Assembly (NCBI GenBank): GCA_903813345.2
Contig: CAIIXF020000007.1
Coordinates: 33,200,538 to 33,264,537, forward strand
DNA: 64,000 bases
Direction: 5' to 3'
From: Owenia fusiformis
Taxonomy: Eukaryota > Annelida > Polychaeta > Sabellida > Oweniidae
The position numbers and the translations under genes are program-made. The notes under the pieces were generated by a model. It saw only the letters and a program-made list of their open reading frames with translations, ran no database searches and had not been told where the DNA came from. Positions within the stretch are counted from its first letter, which is position 1; each line of letters starts with the position of its first letter. This document shows positions 1 to 8,022 of this stretch, piece after piece.

Positions 1-1393
1 TCATGTACCTATGACAAAAAGCTAATTCCGAAAGGCAAATCGTTTTTTGATTACTCTTACCTATTTTGAGATATTGCGTCCGAAAAGTAGGTCAGAACAA
101 AAAGTTCTCCAAATTCAAGGTGTGAGTTATGAAATATATGAAGAATTTTCCCAGGAATCCGAATCTGCAAACCAAATGTCAATCCGAACCAATTTTTCCG
201 AACCAATTTTGGTTCAGAAGTTAAGGCGTTTTGAAAGCTCAAAAATCGCTAAATTTGGTGCCTATGTTAAGTCAATGAGAAAAAAGACTTTTTCGAAGTG
301 TAAAATACAAGATATAGACTGAGTACAGCTTAACATAATGAATGCTTATAAAGGAAGGCGACCTCAAAAGCTACATAGCTTCAAAATTTGGACACCAAAA
401 TGCCTAGGTCAAAATCTAGGTCAAATTCATAGTTTTTCCTTATTTTTACGATTCTGACACTACACTTTAATAATTTACTTCAAAATTTTGTATACAGGTA
501 GCAAAGAGTGTGCTGATAGTGTTAGCCTTTTGCCGTCAGAAAGTATTTTGACCCACTTTTGAGATATGGTGTCCGAAAAGTAGGTCAAAATAAAAGGTCC
601 TCCAAATTTAACATATGAGCTATGAATTAAGGGTAGAATTTTCCCAGGAATCCGAATCTGCAAACCAAATTTCAATCCGACTTTCGGTTCGGAAGTTATG
701 GCGTTTTAAAAGCTCAAAAATCGCTAAATTTGGTGCCCCATGTTATGTCAATGAGAAAAAAGATTTTTTTGAAGTGTAAAATACCAGATATAAACTGAGT
801 ACAGCTTAACATTCTGAAAGCCTATAAAAGAAGGGGACCTCGAAGGCTATCTAGCTTTAAAATTTGGACACCAAAATGCCTAGGTCAAAATCTAGGTCAA
901 ATTCATAGTTTTTCCTTATTTTTGCGATTCTGACATTACACTTCAATGATTTGCTTCGAAATTTTGTATACAGGTAGCAAAGAGTGTGCTTATAGTGTTA
1001 GCCTTCTGCCGTCAGAAAGTATTTTGACCCACTTTTGAGATATGGTGTCTGAAAAGTAGGTCAAAATAAAAAGTTCTCCAAATTTAACGTATGAGTTATG
1101 AATTAAGGGTAGCATTTTCTCAGGAATCAGAATCTTTAAACCAAATTTCGATCCAACTTCTGATTAGATAGTTATAGCGGTTTGAAGTCTCGAAAAGTCG
1201 ATATGATGATATCCCCATGTTAAGCCAATGGAGTCGAATATAACATTCTTAAGAGTTGTCTAAATGTCTATATTCTAGCTGACTCAGCTTATTCTGAATG
1301 ACTCAGCTTACAAGTATTTGGATGACTCAGCTTAAAAAAAGTCTGAAATCTGGAGTCTTAAATTGAACTTGTTCAATTTACATGTCTAGTTAT
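1..1393. repeat. Copy 1 of a ~1.6-kb higher-order tandem repeat
   Basis: Three related subunits are visible: about 49-542, 543-1018 and a truncated one at 1019-1195. The last two open with GTATTTTGACCCACTTTTGAG, and all three carry the GAGATAT-G-GTC-GAAA motif. They are followed by a distinct junction segment (about 1196-1393) containing GATATGATGATATCCCC and three TGACTCAGCTTA boxes. The full subunits are 469-494 bp long. The same order recurs about 1.58-1.61 kb downstream. Short open frames here, such as 47-322, fall inside the repeat, are not shared between copies and are not genes. The family is not one I recognise; it could be a satellite or the inner part of a larger element. Confidence 0.85.
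1278..1334. promoter_or_regulatory. Cluster of three TGACTCAGCTTA boxes (AP-1/MARE-like)
   Basis: TGACTCAGCTTA occurs at 1280-1291, 1299-1310 and 1323-1334. The first is embedded in the perfect 11-bp palindrome GCTGACTCAGC (1278-1288), which matches the core of the Maf recognition element / AP-1 site known from animals. The cluster is repeated in the second higher-order copy. Function is inferred from motif similarity only; it could simply be a sub-repeat. Confidence 0.4.
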
Positions 1394-1623
1394 TCTTTTT
1401 TCTTCCTCCTCACCAAATTTCTCGTCAACTATAACAGCTTACTTAATCCAACTTACATGGTTAACTAAAGACTGTACCCGGCTTTCTCGGAAATTAGGTC
1501 AAATTTTTATCTAGGTCAAAGGTCAAGAACTAGGTCAAATCTTACATTTTCAACATTCTTCATCATATCTTCGTCAATATTCTTCGTAACCCCTTCATCT
1601 TTTTTCCATTGTGTAGCTTAGAA
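1394..1623. repeat. Spacer between the two higher-order copies, rich in AGGTCA
   Basis: This segment follows copy 1 where the two copies stop matching (after TCTAGTTAT). It has no counterpart in the window after copy 2, where the LINE begins instead. No gene is seen. It holds several AGGTCA words, including AGGTCAAAGGTCA at 1513-1525, a perfect direct repeat with one-base spacing. From about 1624 the sequence resembles the start of copy 1 again. Confidence 0.55.
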
Positions 1624-2972
1624 AAAGGCGAATCAAAGATATGACATCAGAATTTTGATTACTCTTACCGATTTTGAGATATGGCGTCCGAAATGTAGGT
1701 AACGACTAAACATACTCCAAATTGAATGTGTGAGCTATGAAAAAGATGTAGAATTTTTCCAGGAATCCAAATCTGCAAACCAAATTTCGATCCGACTTCC
1801 TGTTCGGAAGTTATGGCATTTTGAAAGCTAAAAAACGCTTAATTTGGTGCCCCATGTTAAGTCAATGGGAAAAAACATTTTTAAGTGTAAAATACTAAAT
1901 ATAGACTGAATACAGCTTAAGATAATGAAAGCCTATAAACGAAGGGGACCTCAAAAGCTACCTAGCTTTAAAATTTGGACACCAAAATGCCTAGGTCAAA
2001 ATCTAGGTCAAATTGTTAGTTTTAACTTATTTTTGCGATTCTGACACTACACTTTAATGATTTGCTTCCAAATTTTGTAGACAGGTAGCAAAGAGTGTGT
2101 TAATAGTGTTAGCCTTTTGCCGTCAGAAAGTATTTTGACCCACTTTTGAGATATGGTGTCCGAAAAGTAGGTCAAAATAAAAAATTCTCCAAATTCAACG
2201 TATGAGTTATGAATTAAGGGTAGAATTTTCTAAGGAATCCGAATCTGCAAACATAATTTCGATTTCGGTTCGAAAGTTATGGCGTTTTGAAAGCTCAAAA
2301 ATCGCTAAATTTGGTGCCCCATGTTATGTCAATGAGAAAAAAGATTTTTTTGAAATGTAAAATACCAGATATAGACTAAGTACAGCTTAGTATTCTAAAA
2401 GCCTATAAAAGGAGGGGACCTCGAACGCTATCTAGCTTTAAAATTTGGACGCAAAAATGCCTAGGTCAAAATCTAGGTCAAATTCATAGTTTTCCTTATT
2501 ATTGCGATTCTGACATTACACTTTAATGATTTGCTTCGAATTTTTGTATACAGGTAGCAAAGAGTGTGCTAATAGTGTCAGCCCTTTGCCATCAGAAAGT
2601 ATTTTGACCCATTTTTGAGATATGGTGTCCGAAATGTAGGTCAGAATAAAAAATTCCCCAAATTTAACGTATGAGTTATGAATTAAGGTAAGATTTTTCT
2701 CAGGAATCCAAATCTTTAAACTAAATTTCAATCCAACTTCTGGTTAGATAGTTATAGCGGTTTGAAGTCTCGAAAAGTCGATATGATGATATCCCCATAT
2801 TAAGCCAATTGAGTCGAATATAACATTCTTAAAAGTTGTCTAAATGTCTATATTCTAGCTGACTCAGCTTATTCTGAATGACTCAGCTTACAAGTTCTGG
2901 ATGACTCAGCTTAAAAAAAGTTGGAAATCTGGAGTCTTGAAATTGAACTTGTTCAATTTACATGTCTAGTTA
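1624..2972. repeat. Copy 2 of the ~1.6-kb higher-order tandem repeat
   Basis: The copy-1 order is repeated: subunits at about 1657-2129, 2130-2598 and a truncated one from 2599, then the junction segment with GATATGATGATATCCCC and three TGACTCAGCTTA boxes. Offsets to copy 1 are 1608 bp (first GAGATAT), 1587 (second subunit) and 1580 (third subunit and boxes), so small indels have accumulated. Identity to copy 1 runs to TCTAGTTAT at about 2972 and then stops, close to the 3' end of the LINE. The 1.6-kb block was therefore duplicated as a unit after its three subunits had diverged. Confidence 0.85.
2858..2913. promoter_or_regulatory. Second cluster of three TGACTCAGCTTA boxes
   Basis: Boxes lie at 2860-2871, 2879-2890 and 2902-2913, with the same palindrome GCTGACTCAGC at 2858-2868. 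Spacing between boxes 2 and 3 is one base shorter than in the first cluster (23 versus 24), so the boxes are conserved while the spacer has an indel. The motif resembles AP-1/MARE; no function is shown by sequence alone. Confidence 0.4.
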
Positions 2973-3089
2973 TACTTGTATCCCATAGTTGGGCAAAGTG
3001 TACAGCTTAAACAGAAAAAATGAAAAAGCTTAACTAATTATCTATATAGTATATTAACTAATCAAAGGGTGCTTGATCATTGCAAGATT
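2973..3089 (-). other. Putative LINE 3' UTR / junction with the left repeat
   Basis: Short AT-rich stretch downstream of the ORF2 stop at 3090-3092, with no reading frame. No poly-A tail or clear terminal microsatellite is visible. GTACAGCTTA at about 3000-3009 resembles the CAGCTTA word of the left tandem array, so part of this stretch may belong to that array rather than to the LINE. Confidence 0.4.
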
Positions 3090-3262
3090 TTATTGGATGC
3101 ATTTCGTGTTTTTTTCTCTCTCGATAAAAATATTAGATATATATTTTGCTAGTATATTTAATATTATTCCCTCTGAATTAAATAGAAACATTAATTTATG
3201 TTCCACGTTATTCATGTTTTCTAAATTTTGACAGTGTTTTTTTATTTTATCCATGTAACTTG
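3090..3262 (-). pseudogene. LINE ORF2 C-terminal tail, in a shifted frame
   Basis: After the long RT fragment ends, a different minus-strand frame stays open for 57 codons from about 3260 to a TAA at 3090-3092. It reads SYMDKIKKHCQNLEN, then LMFLFNSEGIILNILAKYIS and an Arg/Lys-rich end. In LINEs of this group ORF2 characteristically ends about 50-60 residues after the CCHC-like motif with a hydrophobic segment followed by basic residues, which matches. One frameshift around 3260-3275 therefore separates the tail from the RT fragment. This fixes the true end of ORF2 at 3090. Confidence 0.7.
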
Positions 3263-4605
3263 ACCGAACATCTTTTAACTTTATTGCATTCTAATAGGAA
3301 ATGACATTCTGAACCGGTTTTCTTGTTACACATTAAACATTTTCTTTCTTCAATAGGGGTAATTGGTTTTGTGTAACGACCTGTTTCGATTTCTAATTTA
3401 TGTGCGCTAATTCTTAGCTTTGTCAAGTTATTTCTGTCTATTTCATTTTTGATCAAATCCAAGTAGGGTTCCTTGTTCCATTTTGCTTTTATTATCTTAT
3501 AAAACCTCAATTTACCATTATTTGATTTTATTTTAGTTTCCCAAAATTGTATGTATCTATTTTCCAGTAATTTCTTAATTTCTCTTGGTTTTAAGTTTAA
3601 ATAGTTTGGTGAAGTACCATTGTAAATATATTTAAGTACATCATTGATGTGCGTGAGCCATGATTGTTTATTCATATCTGTCAGTTGTTTATTTACCTCA
3701 AGGGCTTCACGTAGAAGCGAGTCGGTTCCTTTATTGTTAATATGATTAAGATATTTCATTTGTTGATAAAACAAATAAATAAATAGTGGAAACCTACCTA
3801 AATCGCCTCGTGTAGCGTCATTACTGGCCTTTCTGTTAACCCCGAGTATCGATTTCATAAATGATATATGAAGAGATTCAAATGTTATTCCATCATATCC
3901 CTTTTCTAATGCCCATTGTGGGTCTTTTTTAATTTTATTCGAGTTTAAGATACCCGTACCCCATATATCAGATCCATAGAGGCATATGGGCTTTATGAGT
4001 TGATCAAATAGTTTTAAGCATAATGATGGTTTCATATTACCATTAGAAATTAGACTTAATAATTTAAATTTTGCCTTTTCAGCTTTGTCTTTGACATGCT
4101 GGGCTGCAGGTCTCATTGACTCACTTATGCTTAATTCCATTCCCAGGTAAATGTATCGTGGAACAGATTCTATTTTGTAATTCCCTATAAAGAAGTGATT
4201 ATCAATAAGTCTACCATTTTTATTCATTACCATAATTTTGGTTTTATCAGTGTTGATATTTAAGTGCCATTCTTCACAGTATTTTTCTAATTTGTCCAAT
4301 TTGGTTTGCATTTCATCTTTTGAGGATGCGATAATTACTAAGTCATCAGCAAAAAGGAGGCTTCCAATTCGCTTATTATTTAATAATGGGTCTGTTTTAA
4401 GATCTAATGTTTTAATAATGTCATTTATATATATATTAAATAGAAGAGGACTTAGGGGGTCCCCCTGTTTTATTCCCTTGTTACAGTCAAATTCATTGGT
4501 AAATAAACCCTCATTATCTAGTCTGACTCTTGCTTTTGATTGTGAATATATATGTTTTATCATTTTATAGAATAAACCGTTTACACCCGATTGCAAAAGC
4601 ATCAT
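3247..4605 (-). CDS. LINE ORF2 fragment: reverse transcriptase palm/thumb and C-terminal domain
   Basis: 452-residue open frame holding the second half of the reverse transcriptase that copies the LINE RNA at a nicked genomic target. Visible blocks are GIKQGDPLSPLLF at residues 44-56, the catalytic FADD box at 85-88 (SLLFADDLVII), INTDKTKIMV around 117-126 and YLGMEL at 153-158. A conserved AHKLEIETGRY segment lies at about 401-411. It is followed by a CCHC-like knuckle (C423, C426, H435, C440; CLMCNKKTGSECHFLLEC), typical of animal APE-LINEs and thought to bind nucleic acid. The apparent Met start is not a true start: the reading continues from the upstream fragment, whose last family-like residues (DTVWHDA) overlap it at about 4605. 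The fragment ends in a frame change near 3260-3275, with the real C-terminus in the next frame down to 3090. Confidence 0.9.
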   Translation of the reverse strand: MMLLQSGVNGLFYKMIKHIYSQSKARVRLDNEGLFTNEFDCNKGIKQGDPLSPLLFNIYINDIIKTLDLKTDPLLNNKRIGSLLFADDLVIIASSKDEMQTKLDKLEKYCEEWHLNINTDKTKIMVMNKNGRLIDNHFFIGNYKIESVPRYIYLGMELSISESMRPAAQHVKDKAEKAKFKLLSLISNGNMKPSLCLKLFDQLIKPICLYGSDIWGTGILNSNKIKKDPQWALEKGYDGITFESLHISFMKSILGVNRKASNDATRGDLGRFPLFIYLFYQQMKYLNHINNKGTDSLLREALEVNKQLTDMNKQSWLTHINDVLKYIYNGTSPNYLNLKPREIKKLLENRYIQFWETKIKSNNGKLRFYKIIKAKWNKEPYLDLIKNEIDRNNLTKLRISAHKLEIETGRYTKPITPIEERKCLMCNKKTGSECHFLLECNKVKRCSVKLHG

Positions 4606-5131
4606 GCCATACCGTATCGAAAGCTTTCCTCAAATCAACAAAACACATATATATATTCCCTTTTTCACTTAGTACATATTGATTTTCCGATATTATTTTT
4701 CTGTCATGTACAAAGGCGTAAAGTCTATTATACAAAATTATTGAAAATAATTTGCCAAAGCAATCAGAAATAAAAATACCTCTGTAATTTCCAGGGTCTT
4801 TCGTCGTTCCTTTCTCAAATAACGTAACGATTGATGAAATATTCCATTTCTCAGGGAAAACTGTTTTGCTTAGTAATATGTTAAACATTTTACAGATAAC
4901 ATTATTTAAAACTGAGTATGACGCTTTAATCATTTCATAGCTAATGCCGTTAAAACCCGAACTCTTGTTGTTCTTTAATTGCTTAACTGCCTTGTAAACC
5001 TCGTTTTCTGTTATTCTGAAGCTAAGTTCGTCAAAATCATTGTCGTTTTCTATTGATTTAACAATTTCCTTGACTTTTTTTGTTGTTTTCGGTATTTTTA
5101 TCCTTTTCAAATAATTTGGAAAAATGTTCAT
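4565..5131 (-). CDS. LINE ORF2 fragment: reverse transcriptase fingers and block A
   Basis: 188-residue frame with the N-terminal RT blocks: KNNKSSGFNGISYEMIK at about 53-69 (the usual Asp of the PDGI-type box is Asn here), NYRGIFISDCFGKLFSIILY at about 115-134 and the catalytic FVDLRKAFDTVWHD at 164-177. Between ENQY (149-152) and the block-A segment only about a dozen residues remain. Related LINEs have a longer stretch there with an FR-x-RS-T-type box, so an in-frame deletion of roughly 25-30 residues is likely near 4675. The last ~11 residues (AIGCKRFIL) are out-of-frame; the true reading shifts to the downstream fragment at about 4608. The N-terminus also follows a frameshift, in a run of seven A (plus-strand T at 5075-5081). 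Confidence 0.88.
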   Translation of the reverse strand: MNIFPNYLKRIKIPKTTKKVKEIVKSIENDNDFDELSFRITENEVYKAVKQLKNNKSSGFNGISYEMIKASYSVLNNVICKMFNILLSKTVFPEKWNISSIVTLFEKGTTKDPGNYRGIFISDCFGKLFSIILYNRLYAFVHDRKIISENQYVLSEKGNIYMCFVDLRKAFDTVWHDAFAIGCKRFIL

Positions 5132-5430
5132 GCCATTTCTCTGGTGTTATATACGCGGACTTATTGTTTCCGTCTTTGTGCCTTAGTTGCTCAAGTAGGG
5201 ACCAATATTCTTTAGGGTCATCGTCATAAAGTTCTTCTAATTTATTTATCATATTAGTTTTAAATTTCCTCTGTTTTATCTTACAGCATTTCCTATATTC
5301 CTTTAGCAACTTGAAGTAATTACCTCTAATCATATTATCATTTGGTGATTTTATTAGTTTTGCTCCAATTGACTTAACCTTTCTTTTCAGTATACTGCAA
5401 TCATTATCAAACCATTTTGAGATATCGAGC
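5058..5430 (-). CDS. LINE ORF2 fragment: linker between endonuclease and RT
   Basis: Open frame from the G-run at 5430-5434 to a stop at 5058. It begins GLDISKWFDNDCSILKRKV; a W-F-D-x-x-C motif is a usual landmark just after the endonuclease in this type of LINE. It continues with basic, helical sequence (YRKCCKIKQRKFKTNMINKL) and YDDDPKEYWSLLEQL, then WHEHFSKLFE, the usual lead-in to the RT. The Met at 5333 is internal. The last ~8 residues are after a frameshift at the A-run. No catalytic role is expected; the segment joins the two enzymatic domains. Confidence 0.75.
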
Positions 5431-6574
5431 CCCCTTTCTTTTTACAGGGTAACTTTTTTCGTAGTGCTCTTTTTGCTGTGTTAATTATAATTTTTTCGAG
5501 CTTGTCAATACAATCATCAATATTATAGGTGTCGTTTAGCTCGTAATTGAGTTCGTTTATATCATTTCGTGTTTTTAAATTATTGGAGAGGTCCGTTTTA
5601 AATTGTACCTCGCGACGGGCGTCCCATTTATATTTGATTGGTTTCATTTTGATAGTATGCCCATTGTTTTTAGTCCGATTGTTACCGTGGTCGTTTGGTA
5701 TTCGTACTTGCATTAATAGAGAAATCTTGCAATGATCAGAGAGCGCACAAAGGTTATCATGAACCTTGAAGTACATAATATCTGGAAGCATATTTTCATG
5801 AATAATACAATAGTCAACTACACTGCTTCCATTCCATTTATGACAGGTGAATCTACCGGGCGAGTCCCCAAGTACTCTGCCATTTATAATTCGTAAATTA
5901 GATGACCTGCATAGGTCTAGTAGCTTCTTACCCGAAGCATCAACAACTGAATCCATGCTGGAACGTTCATTGATGGTGACATCGTTGGGACAAAGCAGAA
6001 TGTTTGGGATATGATCATCATAACCGTGATTATTTTCAAAATCGCGTACTTCACCTGTTCTTGAATTAAGATCTCCCATAATCATAACATCACCTATATT
6101 AGAATATTTATTTATTTCTTTTGTCAAAATCTCGTATGGGTCATCCCCTGAGTTGAATTTACCTTTTGGGTTATAGTTTGCAGGTGAAAAATACGTTATA
6201 CATAAGTACATGTCATTACTTGTATTAAAGAACTTTTTTGAAAGTTTAACCCACAGGATATCTGGTGTCTTCGTTTTGATAATTGTCGTTCCTGCTATAT
6301 ATGTATTTCTTATAAGTACAGCTAATCCGCCATGACGTTTCCTGCCAGATTTAGCTCTATTTACCGAAAATGATGTGAAGCCCTTAACTCTATCAAAACA
6401 TATCGGGTCTTTTTCATCACCATGTGTTTCGGTTAGACAGACTATATCATGTGTTATTAATTCTTTGATAAAATCATTATCGTGCAATTTGTTCCTTACT
6501 TTGCTTTCAATTCCCTGAACGTTCCAGCAAGCGATATTTAAATGTGTGGTAATGGTCGTATTTTTATATATCAT
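5387..6574 (-). CDS. LINE ORF2 fragment: APE-type endonuclease (EEP fold)
   Basis: 395-residue frame beginning at ATG 6574, with an in-frame TAA 24 bases upstream, so this is probably the genuine ORF2 start. It encodes the endonuclease that nicks target DNA to prime reverse transcription. Catalytic landmarks appear in order and look intact: NIACWNVQG (N18), CLTETH (E49, H51), YFSP (Y128), MGDLNSRTG (D168, N170), SSVVDYC (D254) and LSDHCKISL (D280, H281). The domain takes up about residues 10-290 and basic linker sequence follows. The last ~15 residues (GSISQNGLIMIAVY) are out-of-frame; the correct reading continues in another frame from a five-base G run (plus-strand C at 5430-5434). Confidence 0.92.
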   Translation of the reverse strand: MIYKNTTITTHLNIACWNVQGIESKVRNKLHDNDFIKELITHDIVCLTETHGDEKDPICFDRVKGFTSFSVNRAKSGRKRHGGLAVLIRNTYIAGTTIIKTKTPDILWVKLSKKFFNTSNDMYLCITYFSPANYNPKGKFNSGDDPYEILTKEINKYSNIGDVMIMGDLNSRTGEVRDFENNHGYDDHIPNILLCPNDVTINERSSMDSVVDASGKKLLDLCRSSNLRIINGRVLGDSPGRFTCHKWNGSSVVDYCIIHENMLPDIMYFKVHDNLCALSDHCKISLLMQVRIPNDHGNNRTKNNGHTIKMKPIKYKWDARREVQFKTDLSNNLKTRNDINELNYELNDTYNIDDCIDKLEKIIINTAKRALRKKLPCKKKGGSISQNGLIMIAVY

Positions 6575-7250
6575 TATAATACGTAAATATGTTAATTAAC
6601 ATTCAACATCTTACATCTTACATCCCGACATACTGAAAATATAATGTAATGATTGCATATAGTGTACTTCTGCTGATAACGTCTTAAATGCGTAGAAGTA
6701 TTATACATTCTTACTTGAATTTATAATATAATTAAACGTCTTATATAACTTATTTAGTCGCTGATCCGTCTAAATTATACAGTCATTTTATCTGACTGAA
6801 GTGTCTTTGAAACTGTGACCTACATGTATATCCTGGCTTTAAACCATATCTGGAGTATATTGATTACATATCGAATACATATCGGAAACTACTACTACAT
6901 TATACTACAATACAATATAGTACAACACAATACAATACTACATTATACTACAATACAATACAATAATATCGCTGGTCTTGAGTGAGTAAAAGTTAACAAT
7001 CCGTTTATGGTCGTAAATTCGCTGACCAGTCTAGAGTACCAACAGTTCCTTTATCGATAGTATCTTTGATACTATGCCCTACATGTATGTCTTGACTTAA
7101 AAACCGTAAACGGAATGAATGAGTAAAATTCGTGATTACATTCTTAATTACCATAGTTTTACAAAATAATGAAACATCTTAACTAAATAACGTTTAATTC
7201 GTCTAGTGTAGTCACTGATGATCAGTTTAGATTACCATCAGGCCCCTAAT
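6575..7250 (-). other. LINE spacer between ORF1 and ORF2, with degenerate repeats
   Basis: No gene. It holds an AT/CA-rich microsatellite and two degenerate copies (about 6755-6850 and 7017-7104) of the sequence that covers the ORF1 stop codon (about 7209-7292). All three share a core like TATCTTTGATACT and flanks such as CGCTGA-C-GTCTA and CCTACATGTAT. In LINEs the spacer can influence ORF2 translation; nothing here proves such a role. Confidence 0.6.
6885..6966. repeat. Imperfect microsatellite (ACTACATTATACTACAATACA type)
   Basis: A simple-sequence tract built of TACTACA, TATACTACAATACAATA and TACAACACAATACAATAC variants, inside the LINE spacer. TACTACATTATACTACAATA occurs twice, about 50 bases apart. 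Likely slippage product. Confidence 0.75.
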
Positions 7251-8022
7251 CTAGTATCTTTGATACTGTTGCCTATATCTTGGCCGAGATCCATAAAAGT
7301 TATTGTTGCTGGTCATGTTATTGTTGTTACGATGTGCTGGTTGGGAGAGATTACAAAACTTTCTAACCGTGCGAAGTATATTCCCGCAGAGCATTCTAGT
7401 TCCTTGTTCGTTAATATGTACGTTATCTCTGTAGAGATGGGGTTTCGGTTGGCCATTCAGTCCTAGATTGTCATTGGGGCAGCATGTGACGTTGTCGTTA
7501 TCGTGGAATAGTACTTCCAATTGGCTAGCTATAGATTTCTGACGGAGGTTCCATTTTGGGTTGTCTTTTCTCGGTGGTGGTAAGGACACTATAATCTTCG
7601 AGTTCGGAGCCTTTGTTTCGTTGAGTTTGACCAGTTCCTCCATCGATTTGATAATCCTTTCATCTGATTGTACTGATTTGACATCATTACTTAACACCTG
7701 GAACACTGTTATGTCTGGTTTTGAAGTTGAACCATTTACGTAATCTTTAGCCTGTTGAATTGTATAGGCCTGTTCAACTGACACGTTAAGTCCGCTCATC
7801 CTCTTGCCATCCACATGGGACAAAATGCTTGATCCGATTAGTTTAACAGTTGGTTCCTTCTCGCTATTCTCATCGTTTGTTATTTCTATTAGATTCTCAG
7901 ATTTCCTGGTTACCACTGTGTAAGGCGTGTCGTCTTTCTTCTCGTGTGCTAATTTTTTGCACTGGAGTTTGAGTTCAAAATTTTCCTCTTCCTTATATTC
8001 TAAATACTGGTTTTTATTTTTA
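7251..8022 (-). CDS. LINE ORF1 fragment: coiled-coil end plus SGNH/GDSL-esterase-like domain
   Basis: Minus-strand frame, open from about 8022 to a TAG at 7251-7253. The upper part (KNQYLEYKEEENFELKLQCKK) continues the coiled coil from the other frame, so GTG at 7916 is not a real start. Counted from that GTG: KLIGSSILSHVDG at 25-37 aligns with SGNH block I (the usual GDS is GSS, with S30 the likely nucleophile), VFQVLSNDV at 71-79 resembles block III (N77) and RDNVHINEQGT at 163-173 is block V with the D164/H167 pair. The domain is followed by an Asn-rich, Arg/Tyr-rich tail ending RYRQQYQRY, plausibly RNA-binding. ORF1 esterases are known from CR1/L2-type LINEs; their function is unclear. 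The altered block I and missing Gly of block III may mean weak or no hydrolase activity. Confidence 0.78.

Noticed and set aside
47-675. Short open frames on both strands in the left array (for example 47-322 and 475-675)
   Set aside because: They follow the tandem repeat, are disrupted in sister copies, and have no recognisable domain or coding pattern.
4238-4773. Plus-strand frames opposite the RT (4238-4570, 4591-4773)
   Set aside because: Antisense shadows of the conserved RT blocks.
7218-7743. Plus-strand frames opposite the ORF1 esterase region (7218-7466, 7561-7743)
   Set aside because: Antisense shadows of a frame with clear SGNH-like blocks.
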